From: DAIOEK01 sp963828285
GTDB lineage: Bacteria; Chloroflexota; Anaerolineae; Anaerolineales; Anaerolineaceae
Reading direction: 5' to 3'
NCBI GenBank assembly: GCA_963828285.1
Contig: CAWHEB010000002.1
Coordinates: 1,570,187-1,634,186, forward strand
Length of the DNA: 64,000 bases
Part shown: positions 40,138 to 47,977 of the stretch, one piece after another
How positions within the stretch are numbered: the stretch's first letter is position 1
Layout: the number at the start of each line of letters is the position of its first letter
Notes under the pieces: model-generated
The model's input: the letters and a program-made list of their open reading frames with translations, nothing else
Database searches by the model: none
What the model was told of the DNA's origin: nothing
Position numbers and translations under genes: made by a program

Positions 40138-42075
40138 ATGGCGGATAACAGCAAAGACCATATTGTCGTAATCATATCTGATAATCAGGCCAACTATCTG
40201 TTGGAAAGAGTATTGCGTTCTTCAGGCTACACCGTTTCAGCATTCAAGGATAAAACATCGTCAGAAAAAGCTTTGGAGACAACTCAGCCAAGTATGGTTG
40301 TTTTGAGCGACAAACTCACCGATGGCAATGGATTGGAACTGGCGAAGAATTTGATTCGCAGATATCCCGCTTTGCCAGTACTTTTATTTGTCACTGAAGA
40401 CTCTCCAGATTTGCTAAAAGAAGCCATGAGGGCCGGGGTAATGGATTATCTCTGCCTTCCATTGAAAACCGATGACATCATTCAAGCTGTGCAAAGATCG
40501 ATCAAGCAAGCAAAATTTAGAAAAGACTGGGTTATTCTCGAATCGAAACGGGCAACAGCAAGTTTGCAACGACGGATGGACGAGATAGAAACCTTAGCCC
40601 AACTAGGTAGATCGATCACTGCTTCTTTAAACCTGGATTATGTTCTTGCTTCCGTCGTGGATGCTGCCGTTGATTTGACTGGTGCTGAAGAAGGCAGTTT
40701 GCTTCTGGTAGATGAGGACAGCGGTGAATTGTATATGCGTGCCAGCCGCAACTTCCAGGAGGATTTCGTTCGAACATTCCGTTTGCCGATCCACGACACA
40801 CTTGCCGGATCGGTCATCCGTACAGGGCAGCCTGTTTTATTGGATGAACAAACTCCCCAGAAGATTAAGACATCCTATCTCGTTCACAGTTTAATCTATG
40901 TCCCACTGCAGAGCCGTGGACAAATCGTCGGGGTCCTTGGAGTGGATAACCGTCATAACCGCACCGCTTTTACCGAACACAATGTAAAACTGGTATCAAC
41001 TGTTGCGGATTATGCTGTGATTGCAATTGAAAATGCGCACCTTTATTCAACAGCTACTTTTGACCGCAACAAGCTCGAGACTATCTTAACTAATATTCAG
41101 GATGGGGCGATCGTTCTGGATCCTGATCAACGGTTTATATTAGTCAATCAGACCGCTAGATCGGCGTTTAACCTTGGCGATAGCAATCTACAAGGAAAAC
41201 TTTTTAGCGATATAGTTCAGAAACCCGAATTGCTTGAATTATTAAAAACACCCGGAAGTGAACATTACCCAAATCAGTGTGAAGTTGAGCTGGATGATGG
41301 TCGTGTATTTAGCGCCCAACTCACCCCGATTGTGGAAGTTGGAATCGCGATCACTTTCCACGACATTACATATCACAAAAAATTGGATCGCCTGAAGAAT
41401 GATTTTGTGTCAACGATTTCGCACGACTTGCGATCACCACTGACTGCAATTCTGGGTTACATAGAATTACTTGACCGAGCTGGTCCAATCAATGACCTAC
41501 AAAGAGACTTTATTCACAGGGTACAGGCAAGTGTCCACAGCATTACGGCTCTGGTAAATGATCTTCTCAATTTAGGCAGGATTGAATCCGGATTTGATAC
41601 CCGGAAAGAGACTGTATCCATGCCATCTATTATCGATGCATCATTAACCATGTTCGATGACAGGATGAAAGCGAAAAAGCTTCAGTTGACAAAAACAATA
41701 CCAGAAAAACTGCCTCCTCTCTTTGGGAATCCTATCCAATTGCGTCAGATGATCGATAACCTTCTGGATAACGCCATCAAATATAATCCTGAAGCAGGCA
41801 AGGTAAAAGTTGAAGTTCAGGTGGATGGAAATCAATTGATTTTCCAGATCGCTGACAGCGGTACCGGTATCCCGCCGTTAGATCTGCCATACATTTTCGA
41901 TAAATTCTATCGTGCATCCAATACATCTCCCGAGGTTCCTGGAACTGGTCTGGGATTGTCGATCGTGAAATCGATTGTTGAGAATCACCAGGGAAGAATT
42001 TGGGTTGATTCAACCCAGGAAAAAGGAACCAATGTTACCGTTGTCCTGCCAGTGGCTGAAGCGGCAGGAACTTAA
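40138..42075 (+). CDS. Hybrid sensor kinase: receiver-GAF-PAS-HisKA-HATPase_c
   Basis: 645 residues. The N-terminal receiver-like domain (1-120) is degenerate: the acidic pocket is SD rather than DD and the phosphoacceptor position reads VVLSDKLTDG, where Ser aligns with the usual Asp. A GAF domain (about 155-305), a PAS domain (about 310-410) and an intact kinase core follow, with H box FVSTISHDLRSP, N box DNLLDNAIKYNP, G1 DSGTGIP, F box FDKFYR and G2 GTGLGLSIVK. There are no membrane helices, so the signal is cytoplasmic or reaches it from the upstream partner protein. No cognate response regulator adjoins. Confidence 0.88.
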   Translation: MADNSKDHIVVIISDNQANYLLERVLRSSGYTVSAFKDKTSSEKALETTQPSMVVLSDKLTDGNGLELAKNLIRRYPALPVLLFVTEDSPDLLKEAMRAGVMDYLCLPLKTDDIIQAVQRSIKQAKFRKDWVILESKRATASLQRRMDEIETLAQLGRSITASLNLDYVLASVVDAAVDLTGAEEGSLLLVDEDSGELYMRASRNFQEDFVRTFRLPIHDTLAGSVIRTGQPVLLDEQTPQKIKTSYLVHSLIYVPLQSRGQIVGVLGVDNRHNRTAFTEHNVKLVSTVADYAVIAIENAHLYSTATFDRNKLETILTNIQDGAIVLDPDQRFILVNQTARSAFNLGDSNLQGKLFSDIVQKPELLELLKTPGSEHYPNQCEVELDDGRVFSAQLTPIVEVGIAITFHDITYHKKLDRLKNDFVSTISHDLRSPLTAILGYIELLDRAGPINDLQRDFIHRVQASVHSITALVNDLLNLGRIESGFDTRKETVSMPSIIDASLTMFDDRMKAKKLQLTKTIPEKLPPLFGNPIQLRQMIDNLLDNAIKYNPEAGKVKVEVQVDGNQLIFQIADSGTGIPPLDLPYIFDKFYRASNTSPEVPGTGLGLSIVKSIVENHQGRIWVDSTQEKGTNVTVVLPVAEAAGT

Positions 42076-42098
42076 TTATTTGATGCCAGAAATAATCT

Positions 42099-42128
42099 AA
42101 CCGCACGGAAGATCATTCCGTGCGGTTT
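42099..42128 (+). terminator. Terminator after the sensor kinase pair
   Basis: AACCGCACGGAA pairs perfectly with TTCCGTGCGGTT around a 5-nt loop, followed by TTTT. Confidence 0.92.
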
Positions 42129-42162
42129 TGTTAATCTTTTATATGAACCTTGTTGTGCTTGC

Positions 42163-42191
42163 TTGACGCTCATTTCGTAAAATGTTATCAT
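42163..42191 (+). promoter_or_regulatory. Promoter of the hrcA heat-shock operon
   Basis: TTGACG (42163-42168), 17 bp, TATCAT (42186-42191). The expected transcript start is close to 42198, immediately before the CIRCE element. Confidence 0.75.
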
Positions 42192-42204
42192 TATTGGCAA
42201 CTGA

Positions 42205-42231
42205 TTAGCACTCTAACAAGGAGAGTGCTAA
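42205..42231. promoter_or_regulatory. CIRCE operator (HrcA binding site)
   Basis: TTAGCACTC-N9-GAGTGCTAA matches the CIRCE consensus at all 18 arm positions. It lies just after the predicted transcript start and 12 nt before the hrcA ATG. The only AAGGAG near that start is in the CIRCE loop, so CIRCE is present in the mRNA as well as the DNA. Confidence 0.97.
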
Positions 42232-42243
42232 TTTATAAAACTT

Positions 42244-43278
42244 ATGAAAGAACTTAGCGAGCGCCAAAAATTTATTTTGACACTGGTCATTCATGACTAC
42301 GTGAAATTCTCGTTGCCAATCGGATCGCTTTACCTTGTGGAAAAATACAATCTGGAATTGAGCCCAGCTACTGTTCGTAATGAGCTGGCTGCTTTGGATG
42401 ATGCTGGTTATCTGTATCAACCTCATACTTCTGCCGGACGTCTTCCGACTGACGAAGGGTACCGTTACTTTGTGGGGAAGTTGATGCAGGAGAAAGACCT
42501 GCCGGTCACGACCCAGCGGACAATCAGTCATCAATTCTATCAAAGCCAGCAGAACATCGAACAATGGATGAAATTGGCAGCGTCAGTATTGGCACATCAA
42601 TCTCATGCTGCGTCTATTGTTACTGCTCCACATCCGGAAAATGCGCGTATCAAACACCTTGAATTGATCGCAACTCGCGGACAACAAGTCCTTATGGTGC
42701 TGGTATTGGTTGGCGGAGAAATTCACCAGCAAGTCCTTACTCTAGCAGAACCTGTGTCACAAGAGCAGTTATCCTCTACGGCTAGCAGGTTGACCCAGAT
42801 GATTAACGGTCTTGATCTAGCTTCAATTCGTAAGCTAGTTTTTCAACTGACACCTTTGGAAGAGGATATGTTGAAATTGATCACCCAGGAATTGGATCAA
42901 TCCACAACTGCAGTGGCAGGAGACTTGTATATTGACGGATTGACCAATGTCTTGACTGAACCGGAGTTTGCCCAATCCGAAGATGCCCGAAAAGCTCTAC
43001 GTCTGCTTGAAGAACGGTCTCTTCTGGACAGTCTCCTTACCAATACAGTCCTTAAAACAAATGTTAATGGAGTTCAGGTGGTTATTGGCGGAGAAGGCAA
43101 CTGGCAGGAGCTAAAACAATGCTCAGTTGTACTCGCTCGATACGGAGTTCCTGGTACAGCCTTGGGAACCCTTGGAGTTATTGGTCCGACTAGAATGTTC
43201 TATGGAAAAACAATTTCAACCGTGAGATTTATGGCAGGTTTACTAAGTGATCTTGTCACAGACACACTGGTTGACTAG
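42244..43278 (+). CDS. hrcA: Heat-inducible transcription repressor HrcA
   Basis: 344 residues, the usual length: N-terminal winged helix (RQKFILTLVIHDYVKF, SPATVRNELAALDDAGYLYQPHTSAGRLPTDEGYR), GAF-like middle and dimerisation domain with GPTRMFYGKTISTVRF at the end. It binds the CIRCE element in front of its own gene and is inactivated when chaperones are titrated by unfolded protein. It starts a five-gene operon. AAGGAG lies about 20 nt upstream of the ATG, an unusually long spacing. Confidence 0.97.
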   Translation: MKELSERQKFILTLVIHDYVKFSLPIGSLYLVEKYNLELSPATVRNELAALDDAGYLYQPHTSAGRLPTDEGYRYFVGKLMQEKDLPVTTQRTISHQFYQSQQNIEQWMKLAASVLAHQSHAASIVTAPHPENARIKHLELIATRGQQVLMVLVLVGGEIHQQVLTLAEPVSQEQLSSTASRLTQMINGLDLASIRKLVFQLTPLEEDMLKLITQELDQSTTAVAGDLYIDGLTNVLTEPEFAQSEDARKALRLLEERSLLDSLLTNTVLKTNVNGVQVVIGGEGNWQELKQCSVVLARYGVPGTALGTLGVIGPTRMFYGKTISTVRFMAGLLSDLVTDTLVD

Positions 43279-43308
43279 AAGATCGAGAATCATGATCCGG
43301 GAGTAAGG

Positions 43309-43833
43309 ATGACTGATAAAAAACATAAAACAATAAAAACAGAACAACCAGAAGTTGAACCGACCTTGTCGATCGAAGAACTTCAAAAACAGGTGGATGA
43401 GATTGCGGCGAAAGCTGCTGAATATTTCGACGGTTGGCAGCGGGAACGTGCCGATTTTATGAATTATAAGAAACGAATCGAAAGAGATCAGCAACTTACA
43501 CAGCAAAACAACGTAGCAAATATTACAAAAAAATATCTGCCTGTACTGGATGATCTTGACCGTGCACTTAGGGCTAGACCTGGTGAATCTGAAGGAGCGA
43601 AGTGGTCGGAAGGGATCGATCTAATATTTCGGAAATTGCAGGGGATTTTGGAATCAGATGGAGTCAAAGAGATCCAGGCAGTTGAGCAGATGTTTGATCC
43701 AAACTTCCACGAAGCATTAACGCATGAGGATTGTGCTGATTACGAGAGTGGTCAAATCATAGAAGTTATTCAAAAAGGCTACCAGATCGGCGACCGTGTC
43801 ATTCGGCCGGCGTTAGTGCGGGTAGCACGTTAG
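43309..43833 (+). CDS. grpE: Nucleotide exchange factor GrpE
   Basis: 174 residues: an acidic/charged N-terminus, long coiled coil (IEELQKQVDEIAAKAAEYFDG...RERADFMNYKKR), and a C-terminal beta domain with DPNFHEALTHED and GYQIGDRVIRPALVRVA. It releases ADP from DnaK. dnaK follows after 8 nt. Confidence 0.95.
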   Translation: MTDKKHKTIKTEQPEVEPTLSIEELQKQVDEIAAKAAEYFDGWQRERADFMNYKKRIERDQQLTQQNNVANITKKYLPVLDDLDRALRARPGESEGAKWSEGIDLIFRKLQGILESDGVKEIQAVEQMFDPNFHEALTHEDCADYESGQIIEVIQKGYQIGDRVIRPALVRVAR

Positions 43834-43841
43834 GAGAAAAC

Positions 43842-45743
43842 ATGGGAAAAGTCATCGGAATTGATCTGGGTACAACGAACTCTGTAGTGGCAGTTATGCA
43901 AGGCGGCGAGCCTATTGTCATCCCATCCGCGGAAGGCGAACGTCTGGTACCATCTGTCGTGGCAGTCAATAAGAACCACGAACGGTTGGTCGGACGTGTT
44001 GCCCGCAACCAGGCGATCGTAAATGCGGAAAACACAGTATTTTCGATCAAACGATTTATGGGAAGGAAATTTGAGGATCAAGAAGTACAACGGACAATAA
44101 GCCGGATCCCTTACCGAATTTCCAAAGCCCCAAATGGTGACGTACGGGTCGCACTCAATTCAAAGGATTATTCTCCGCCAGAGGTATCTGCAATGATCCT
44201 GGCAAAACTAAAAGCGGACGCCGAAGCCTACCTTGGCGAACCCGTCACTCAAGCTGTGATTACAGTGCCCGCCTATTTCAATGATGCCCAACGAAATGCC
44301 ACCAAAGATGCCGGAAAAATAGCGGGATTGGAAGTATTACGTATCATTAATGAACCCACTGCTTCGTCCCTTGCATATGGTTTGGATAAAAAGAAAAATG
44401 AAACCATTGCGGTTTATGATCTGGGCGGTGGTACTTTTGATGTATCCATTCTTGAAGTTGGCGATGGTGTTTTTCAGGTAAAATCCACCTCGGGAGACAC
44501 ATTCCTCGGTGGTGATGATTTTGACCAGCGCATTCTCGATCATCTGGTTGACGAATTCAAGAAATCCAATGGGATCGATCTAAAAAATGATCGTCAGGCA
44601 CTGCAAAGATTGAAAGAAGCTTCAGAGAAAGCCAAGATCGAATTATCATCCACCATGCAAGCAGAGATCAACCTGCCGTATATAACAGCAGATGCCTCCG
44701 GACCAAAACACCTGGTGATGACACTGACCCGTGCAAAATTAGAACAACTCACCACGGATCTTGTTCAAAGGACATTGGAACCAGTTCGCAGAGCTATTTC
44801 GGATGCTGGTCTATCCGCATCAAACATCGACGAAATCGTTCTGGTTGGCGGAATGACCCGTATGCCGTTGGTTCAGGAAACGGTTAAGCGGGAATTCGGG
44901 AAAGACCCTCACAAGGGAGTGAATCCGGATGAGGTCGTAGCCGTTGGGGCTGCCATTCAAGCTGGCGTTCTAGGTGGAGAGGTCAAAGATATTCTCCTAC
45001 TGGATGTGACCCCATTAACTCTTTCCTTGGAAACTTTGGGAAATGTAGCCACACCTCTGATCCAACGAAACACTACAATTCCAACCCGCAATAGTCAGAT
45101 TTTCTCGACTGCTTCCGATAATCAAACCCAGGTTGAGATCCATGTATTACAGGGAGAACGTCCAATGGCTATGGATAACAAAAGCCTTGGCAAATTCTCT
45201 TTGGATGGAATCCCATCAGCTCCACGAGGAGTACCGCAGGTCGAGGTTACTTTCGACATCGATGCAAACGGTATCCTAAAAGTTACGGCCGCAGACAAAG
45301 CTACTGGAAGATCACAGCATATTACCATCACTGCTTCATCCGGTTTATCTGAATCTGAGATAGAAAAAATGCGCCAAGAAGCTGAAGCTCATGCTGATGA
45401 AGATTTGAAACGGAAAGAGTTGATAGAAGCGCGTAATCATGCTGACAGCCTGGTTTATACAACCGAAAAGACCATCAAAGACCTTGGCGATAAGGTCGCT
45501 CCGGACATGAAATCAAAAGCTGATGATGCCATCAAGAAAGTTAGAGATGCCCTGACAACTGAGGACACAGAAACCATCAAGAAATCAACTGATGAACTCG
45601 GTCAAATCCTACAATCCATCGGTACAGCAGCTTACCAGCAACAAGGTCCTTCGTCACCGGAAGCAGGTCCAGCAGGCGATGCTTCGGGTGGACCTGCTCC
45701 CAGCGGGGAAGATGTGGTTGATGGTGAGTTTAAGAGCGTATAA
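43842..45743 (+). CDS. dnaK: Chaperone DnaK (Hsp70)
   Basis: 633 residues with GIDLGTTNSVVAVM, the ATPase motif IAVYDLGGGTFDVSILEVGDG, INEPTAS, the linker DILLLDVTPLTLS, the substrate domain and a helical lid; the Gly/Pro-rich tail ends DVVDGEFKSV. The start follows AGGAGAAAAC. ATP-dependent folding partner of DnaJ and GrpE, controlled here by HrcA. Nothing unusual within the gene. Confidence 0.98.
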   Translation: MGKVIGIDLGTTNSVVAVMQGGEPIVIPSAEGERLVPSVVAVNKNHERLVGRVARNQAIVNAENTVFSIKRFMGRKFEDQEVQRTISRIPYRISKAPNGDVRVALNSKDYSPPEVSAMILAKLKADAEAYLGEPVTQAVITVPAYFNDAQRNATKDAGKIAGLEVLRIINEPTASSLAYGLDKKKNETIAVYDLGGGTFDVSILEVGDGVFQVKSTSGDTFLGGDDFDQRILDHLVDEFKKSNGIDLKNDRQALQRLKEASEKAKIELSSTMQAEINLPYITADASGPKHLVMTLTRAKLEQLTTDLVQRTLEPVRRAISDAGLSASNIDEIVLVGGMTRMPLVQETVKREFGKDPHKGVNPDEVVAVGAAIQAGVLGGEVKDILLLDVTPLTLSLETLGNVATPLIQRNTTIPTRNSQIFSTASDNQTQVEIHVLQGERPMAMDNKSLGKFSLDGIPSAPRGVPQVEVTFDIDANGILKVTAADKATGRSQHITITASSGLSESEIEKMRQEAEAHADEDLKRKELIEARNHADSLVYTTEKTIKDLGDKVAPDMKSKADDAIKKVRDALTTEDTETIKKSTDELGQILQSIGTAAYQQQGPSSPEAGPAGDASGGPAPSGEDVVDGEFKSV

Positions 45744-45774
45744 TCGCTGAGATTAATATCCTCAATAATATAAA

Positions 45775-45813
45775 CCACGAAGCACACATTTTACCAAAAT
45801 GTGTCCTTCGTGG
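45775..45813 (+). repeat. Long inverted repeat between dnaK and dnaJ
   Basis: Two 18-nt arms (CCACGAAGCACACATTTT and AAAATGTGTCCTTCGTGG) pair with one C-C mismatch around a 3-nt loop. There is no T run after it, so it is not a typical terminator. It falls 32 nt after the dnaK stop and 23 nt before the dnaJ ATG. Confidence 0.85.
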
Positions 45814-45836
45814 ACTTAACGGGAAAATTCGTATAC

Positions 45837-46958
45837 ATGGCTCAAAGAGATTATTATGATGTGTTGGGTGTCCAGAAAAACGCCTCTCCAGAAGATCTAA
45901 AATCCGCGTTCAGATCCCTCGCACGTCAGTTCCACCCTGATATTAATAAAGAAGCAGATGCCGAAGAGAAGTTCAAAGAGATCAATGAGGCGTATGCGGT
46001 CCTTTCAGATCCAGATAAGCGGGCTGCTTACGACCGTTTTGGGTTTTCTGGTTTAAATGGTATGGGTGGAGTTCCAGATTTCTCTTCAATTGATCTCTCC
46101 GACTTGTTTAGTGAATTTTTTGGCTTTGGAAGCATGGGCGGTTCCTCAAGACGGTCGCGAAATGCTCCACGTCGTGGTCAGGATCTGGGACAAAAATTAC
46201 GCCTAACATTTGAGGAAGCTGTTTTCGGGGTGGAAAAGGAACTGCAATTCGATCGCGAAGAAACTTGCTCAAATTGTCGTGGAACAGGTGCAGAACCCGG
46301 ATCACACCCAACCAAATGTACGAATTGTGGTGGCAAAGGTGAAGTTCGCCAGGTTCGACAAACATTCCTTGGTTCCATGGTTCAGGTGGCAACCTGCCCT
46401 ACCTGTAGTGGATCTGGGGAGATCATTTCAAATCCATGTAAAGTCTGCCGCGGACACGGTCTTGAAAGAAAACATGTAAAAAAAGTTGTGCCGATTCCAG
46501 CTGGAGTGGATACAGGCACTCAAATACGCCTGGCTGGCGAGGGTCAACCCGGGGCAAATGGTGGACCGAATGGTAATCTATATATCGAGGTTGAAGTAGA
46601 ACGTCATAAATACTTTGAACGCAGGCAAAACGATATCATTTTAAATTTGAGTATAAATTTTGCTCAAGCTGCTCTTGGAGCTGATATCGAAGTTCCTACT
46701 GTTGATGGAAAGGCAACCCTGAAAATTCCTACCGGAACGCAACCTGGAAAGATATTCACTCTTCGAGGAAAAGGTGTCCCATTCTTGAAATCTTCGGGAA
46801 AAGGCGATCAATTGGTTGTGATCAATGTGGATATTCCAACAAAATTGGATGATGGACAAAGAAAAATAATTGAAGAACTCGCCAAGACATTAGGTACAGA
46901 GGTTAAGCCGGCTGAAAAAAGTTTTGTGGATATTCTGAAAGAGGTATTGGGTGCCTGA
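45837..46958 (+). CDS. dnaJ: Chaperone DnaJ (type I Hsp40)
   Basis: 373 residues: J domain (DYYDVLGVQKNASPEDLKSA, HPD motif in QFHPDIN), Gly/Phe region, four zinc-binding repeats (CSNCRGTG, CTNCGGKG, CPTCSGSG, CKVCRGHG) and C-terminal substrate domains. The ATG at 45837 fits the family start MAQRDYY; a GTG frame from 45801 begins inside the long hairpin and was rejected. There is no strong ribosome-binding site, so the upstream hairpin may affect initiation. Confidence 0.95.
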   Translation: MAQRDYYDVLGVQKNASPEDLKSAFRSLARQFHPDINKEADAEEKFKEINEAYAVLSDPDKRAAYDRFGFSGLNGMGGVPDFSSIDLSDLFSEFFGFGSMGGSSRRSRNAPRRGQDLGQKLRLTFEEAVFGVEKELQFDREETCSNCRGTGAEPGSHPTKCTNCGGKGEVRQVRQTFLGSMVQVATCPTCSGSGEIISNPCKVCRGHGLERKHVKKVVPIPAGVDTGTQIRLAGEGQPGANGGPNGNLYIEVEVERHKYFERRQNDIILNLSINFAQAALGADIEVPTVDGKATLKIPTGTQPGKIFTLRGKGVPFLKSSGKGDQLVVINVDIPTKLDDGQRKIIEELAKTLGTEVKPAEKSFVDILKEVLGA

Positions 46959-47865
46959 TCCGAAGTGGTTTGAAGTTTCATATCAAGTAAATGGCGAATT
47001 AGCTGAGGCAATATCCGACGTTTTAGGAAGATTTGTGGAAGGTGGAGTGGCTGTCGAGCGGGGTGTGGAATTTGTAAATGATGAAGATGAAGGTACCCCA
47101 TTCGGTCCAGTTCGAATATTCGGATATATCCCGGCGGATCAGAATTATGAAGATAAGCGGCAAAAATTAGAGCAAGCGATCTGGTACTTATCACGTATAC
47201 AATCGATCCCTGATCCTGTTTATACTCCAATAGAAGATCAAGATTGGATGAATTCCTGGAAGCAACACTATCGACCAATTGAGATCGGAAAAAAACTGCT
47301 CATCCTTCCGGCGTGGATTGAGATGGATCCTGCACCCCGGATTGCATTGCGAATCGACCCAAGCATGGCTTTTGGCACCGGCACACACCCGACAACCCAA
47401 TTATGCCTTGAAATGATTGAAGAATATTCGAAGCCTGCAATAAATGTAATAGATATTGGTTGTGGATCAGGCATTTTATCCATAGCAACAATTAAGTTAG
47501 GGGCAGAGAAAGCATTGGCTGTTGATATCGATCCGCTTTCGGTAAAAGCGACAAACGAAAACTCAGATTTAAATGGCGTGACTGAAAGAATCATCGCTGC
47601 CCAAGGGTCAGTCAGAGAGGTTCTTGCTGGATCATTTGCCTTTAAGTCAGCAACAATGGTATTGGCTAATATTCTTGCTCCAATCATTATTCGTCTTTTT
47701 GATGATGGACTTGCCGATTTGGTTGAACCCGGTGGCACCATAATCCTATCGGGTATTTTGGAAGAGCAGGCGGATGGCGTGATCGAAAAGGGTAAATCGA
47801 AGGGTCTGACATATATTAAACGACTCCAAATCGCGGATTGGGTCTCTTTGTCCTTTTCTAGATAG
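46951..47865 (+). CDS. prmA: Ribosomal protein L11 methyltransferase PrmA
   Basis: 304 residues. The N-terminal L11-recognition domain (WFEVSYQVNGELAEAISDVL) is followed by a class I SAM methyltransferase with DIGCGSGILSIA, LAVDIDPLSVKATNEN, the catalytic-region ANILAPIII and GGTIILSGIL. The GTG start overlaps the dnaJ stop by 8 bp, so it belongs to the hrcA operon, a common arrangement next to dnaJ. Confidence 0.93.
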   Translation: MPDPKWFEVSYQVNGELAEAISDVLGRFVEGGVAVERGVEFVNDEDEGTPFGPVRIFGYIPADQNYEDKRQKLEQAIWYLSRIQSIPDPVYTPIEDQDWMNSWKQHYRPIEIGKKLLILPAWIEMDPAPRIALRIDPSMAFGTGTHPTTQLCLEMIEEYSKPAINVIDIGCGSGILSIATIKLGAEKALAVDIDPLSVKATNENSDLNGVTERIIAAQGSVREVLAGSFAFKSATMVLANILAPIIIRLFDDGLADLVEPGGTIILSGILEEQADGVIEKGKSKGLTYIKRLQIADWVSLSFSR

Positions 47866-47977
47866 CTATTCCATATTCGATACACCCTAAATCGAAAAGA
47901 TTTATACTAGATTTATGTATTAATCCGGATATTATTGATTTAATATATAGTATGGGGCCATAGCTGGTGCCAATTGA

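Noticed and set aside
45801..45836. GTG at 45801 as an earlier start of dnaJ
   Set aside because: It lies inside the arm of the long hairpin and adds residues not found in DnaJ; the ATG at 45837 gives the standard MAQRDYYDVLG start.
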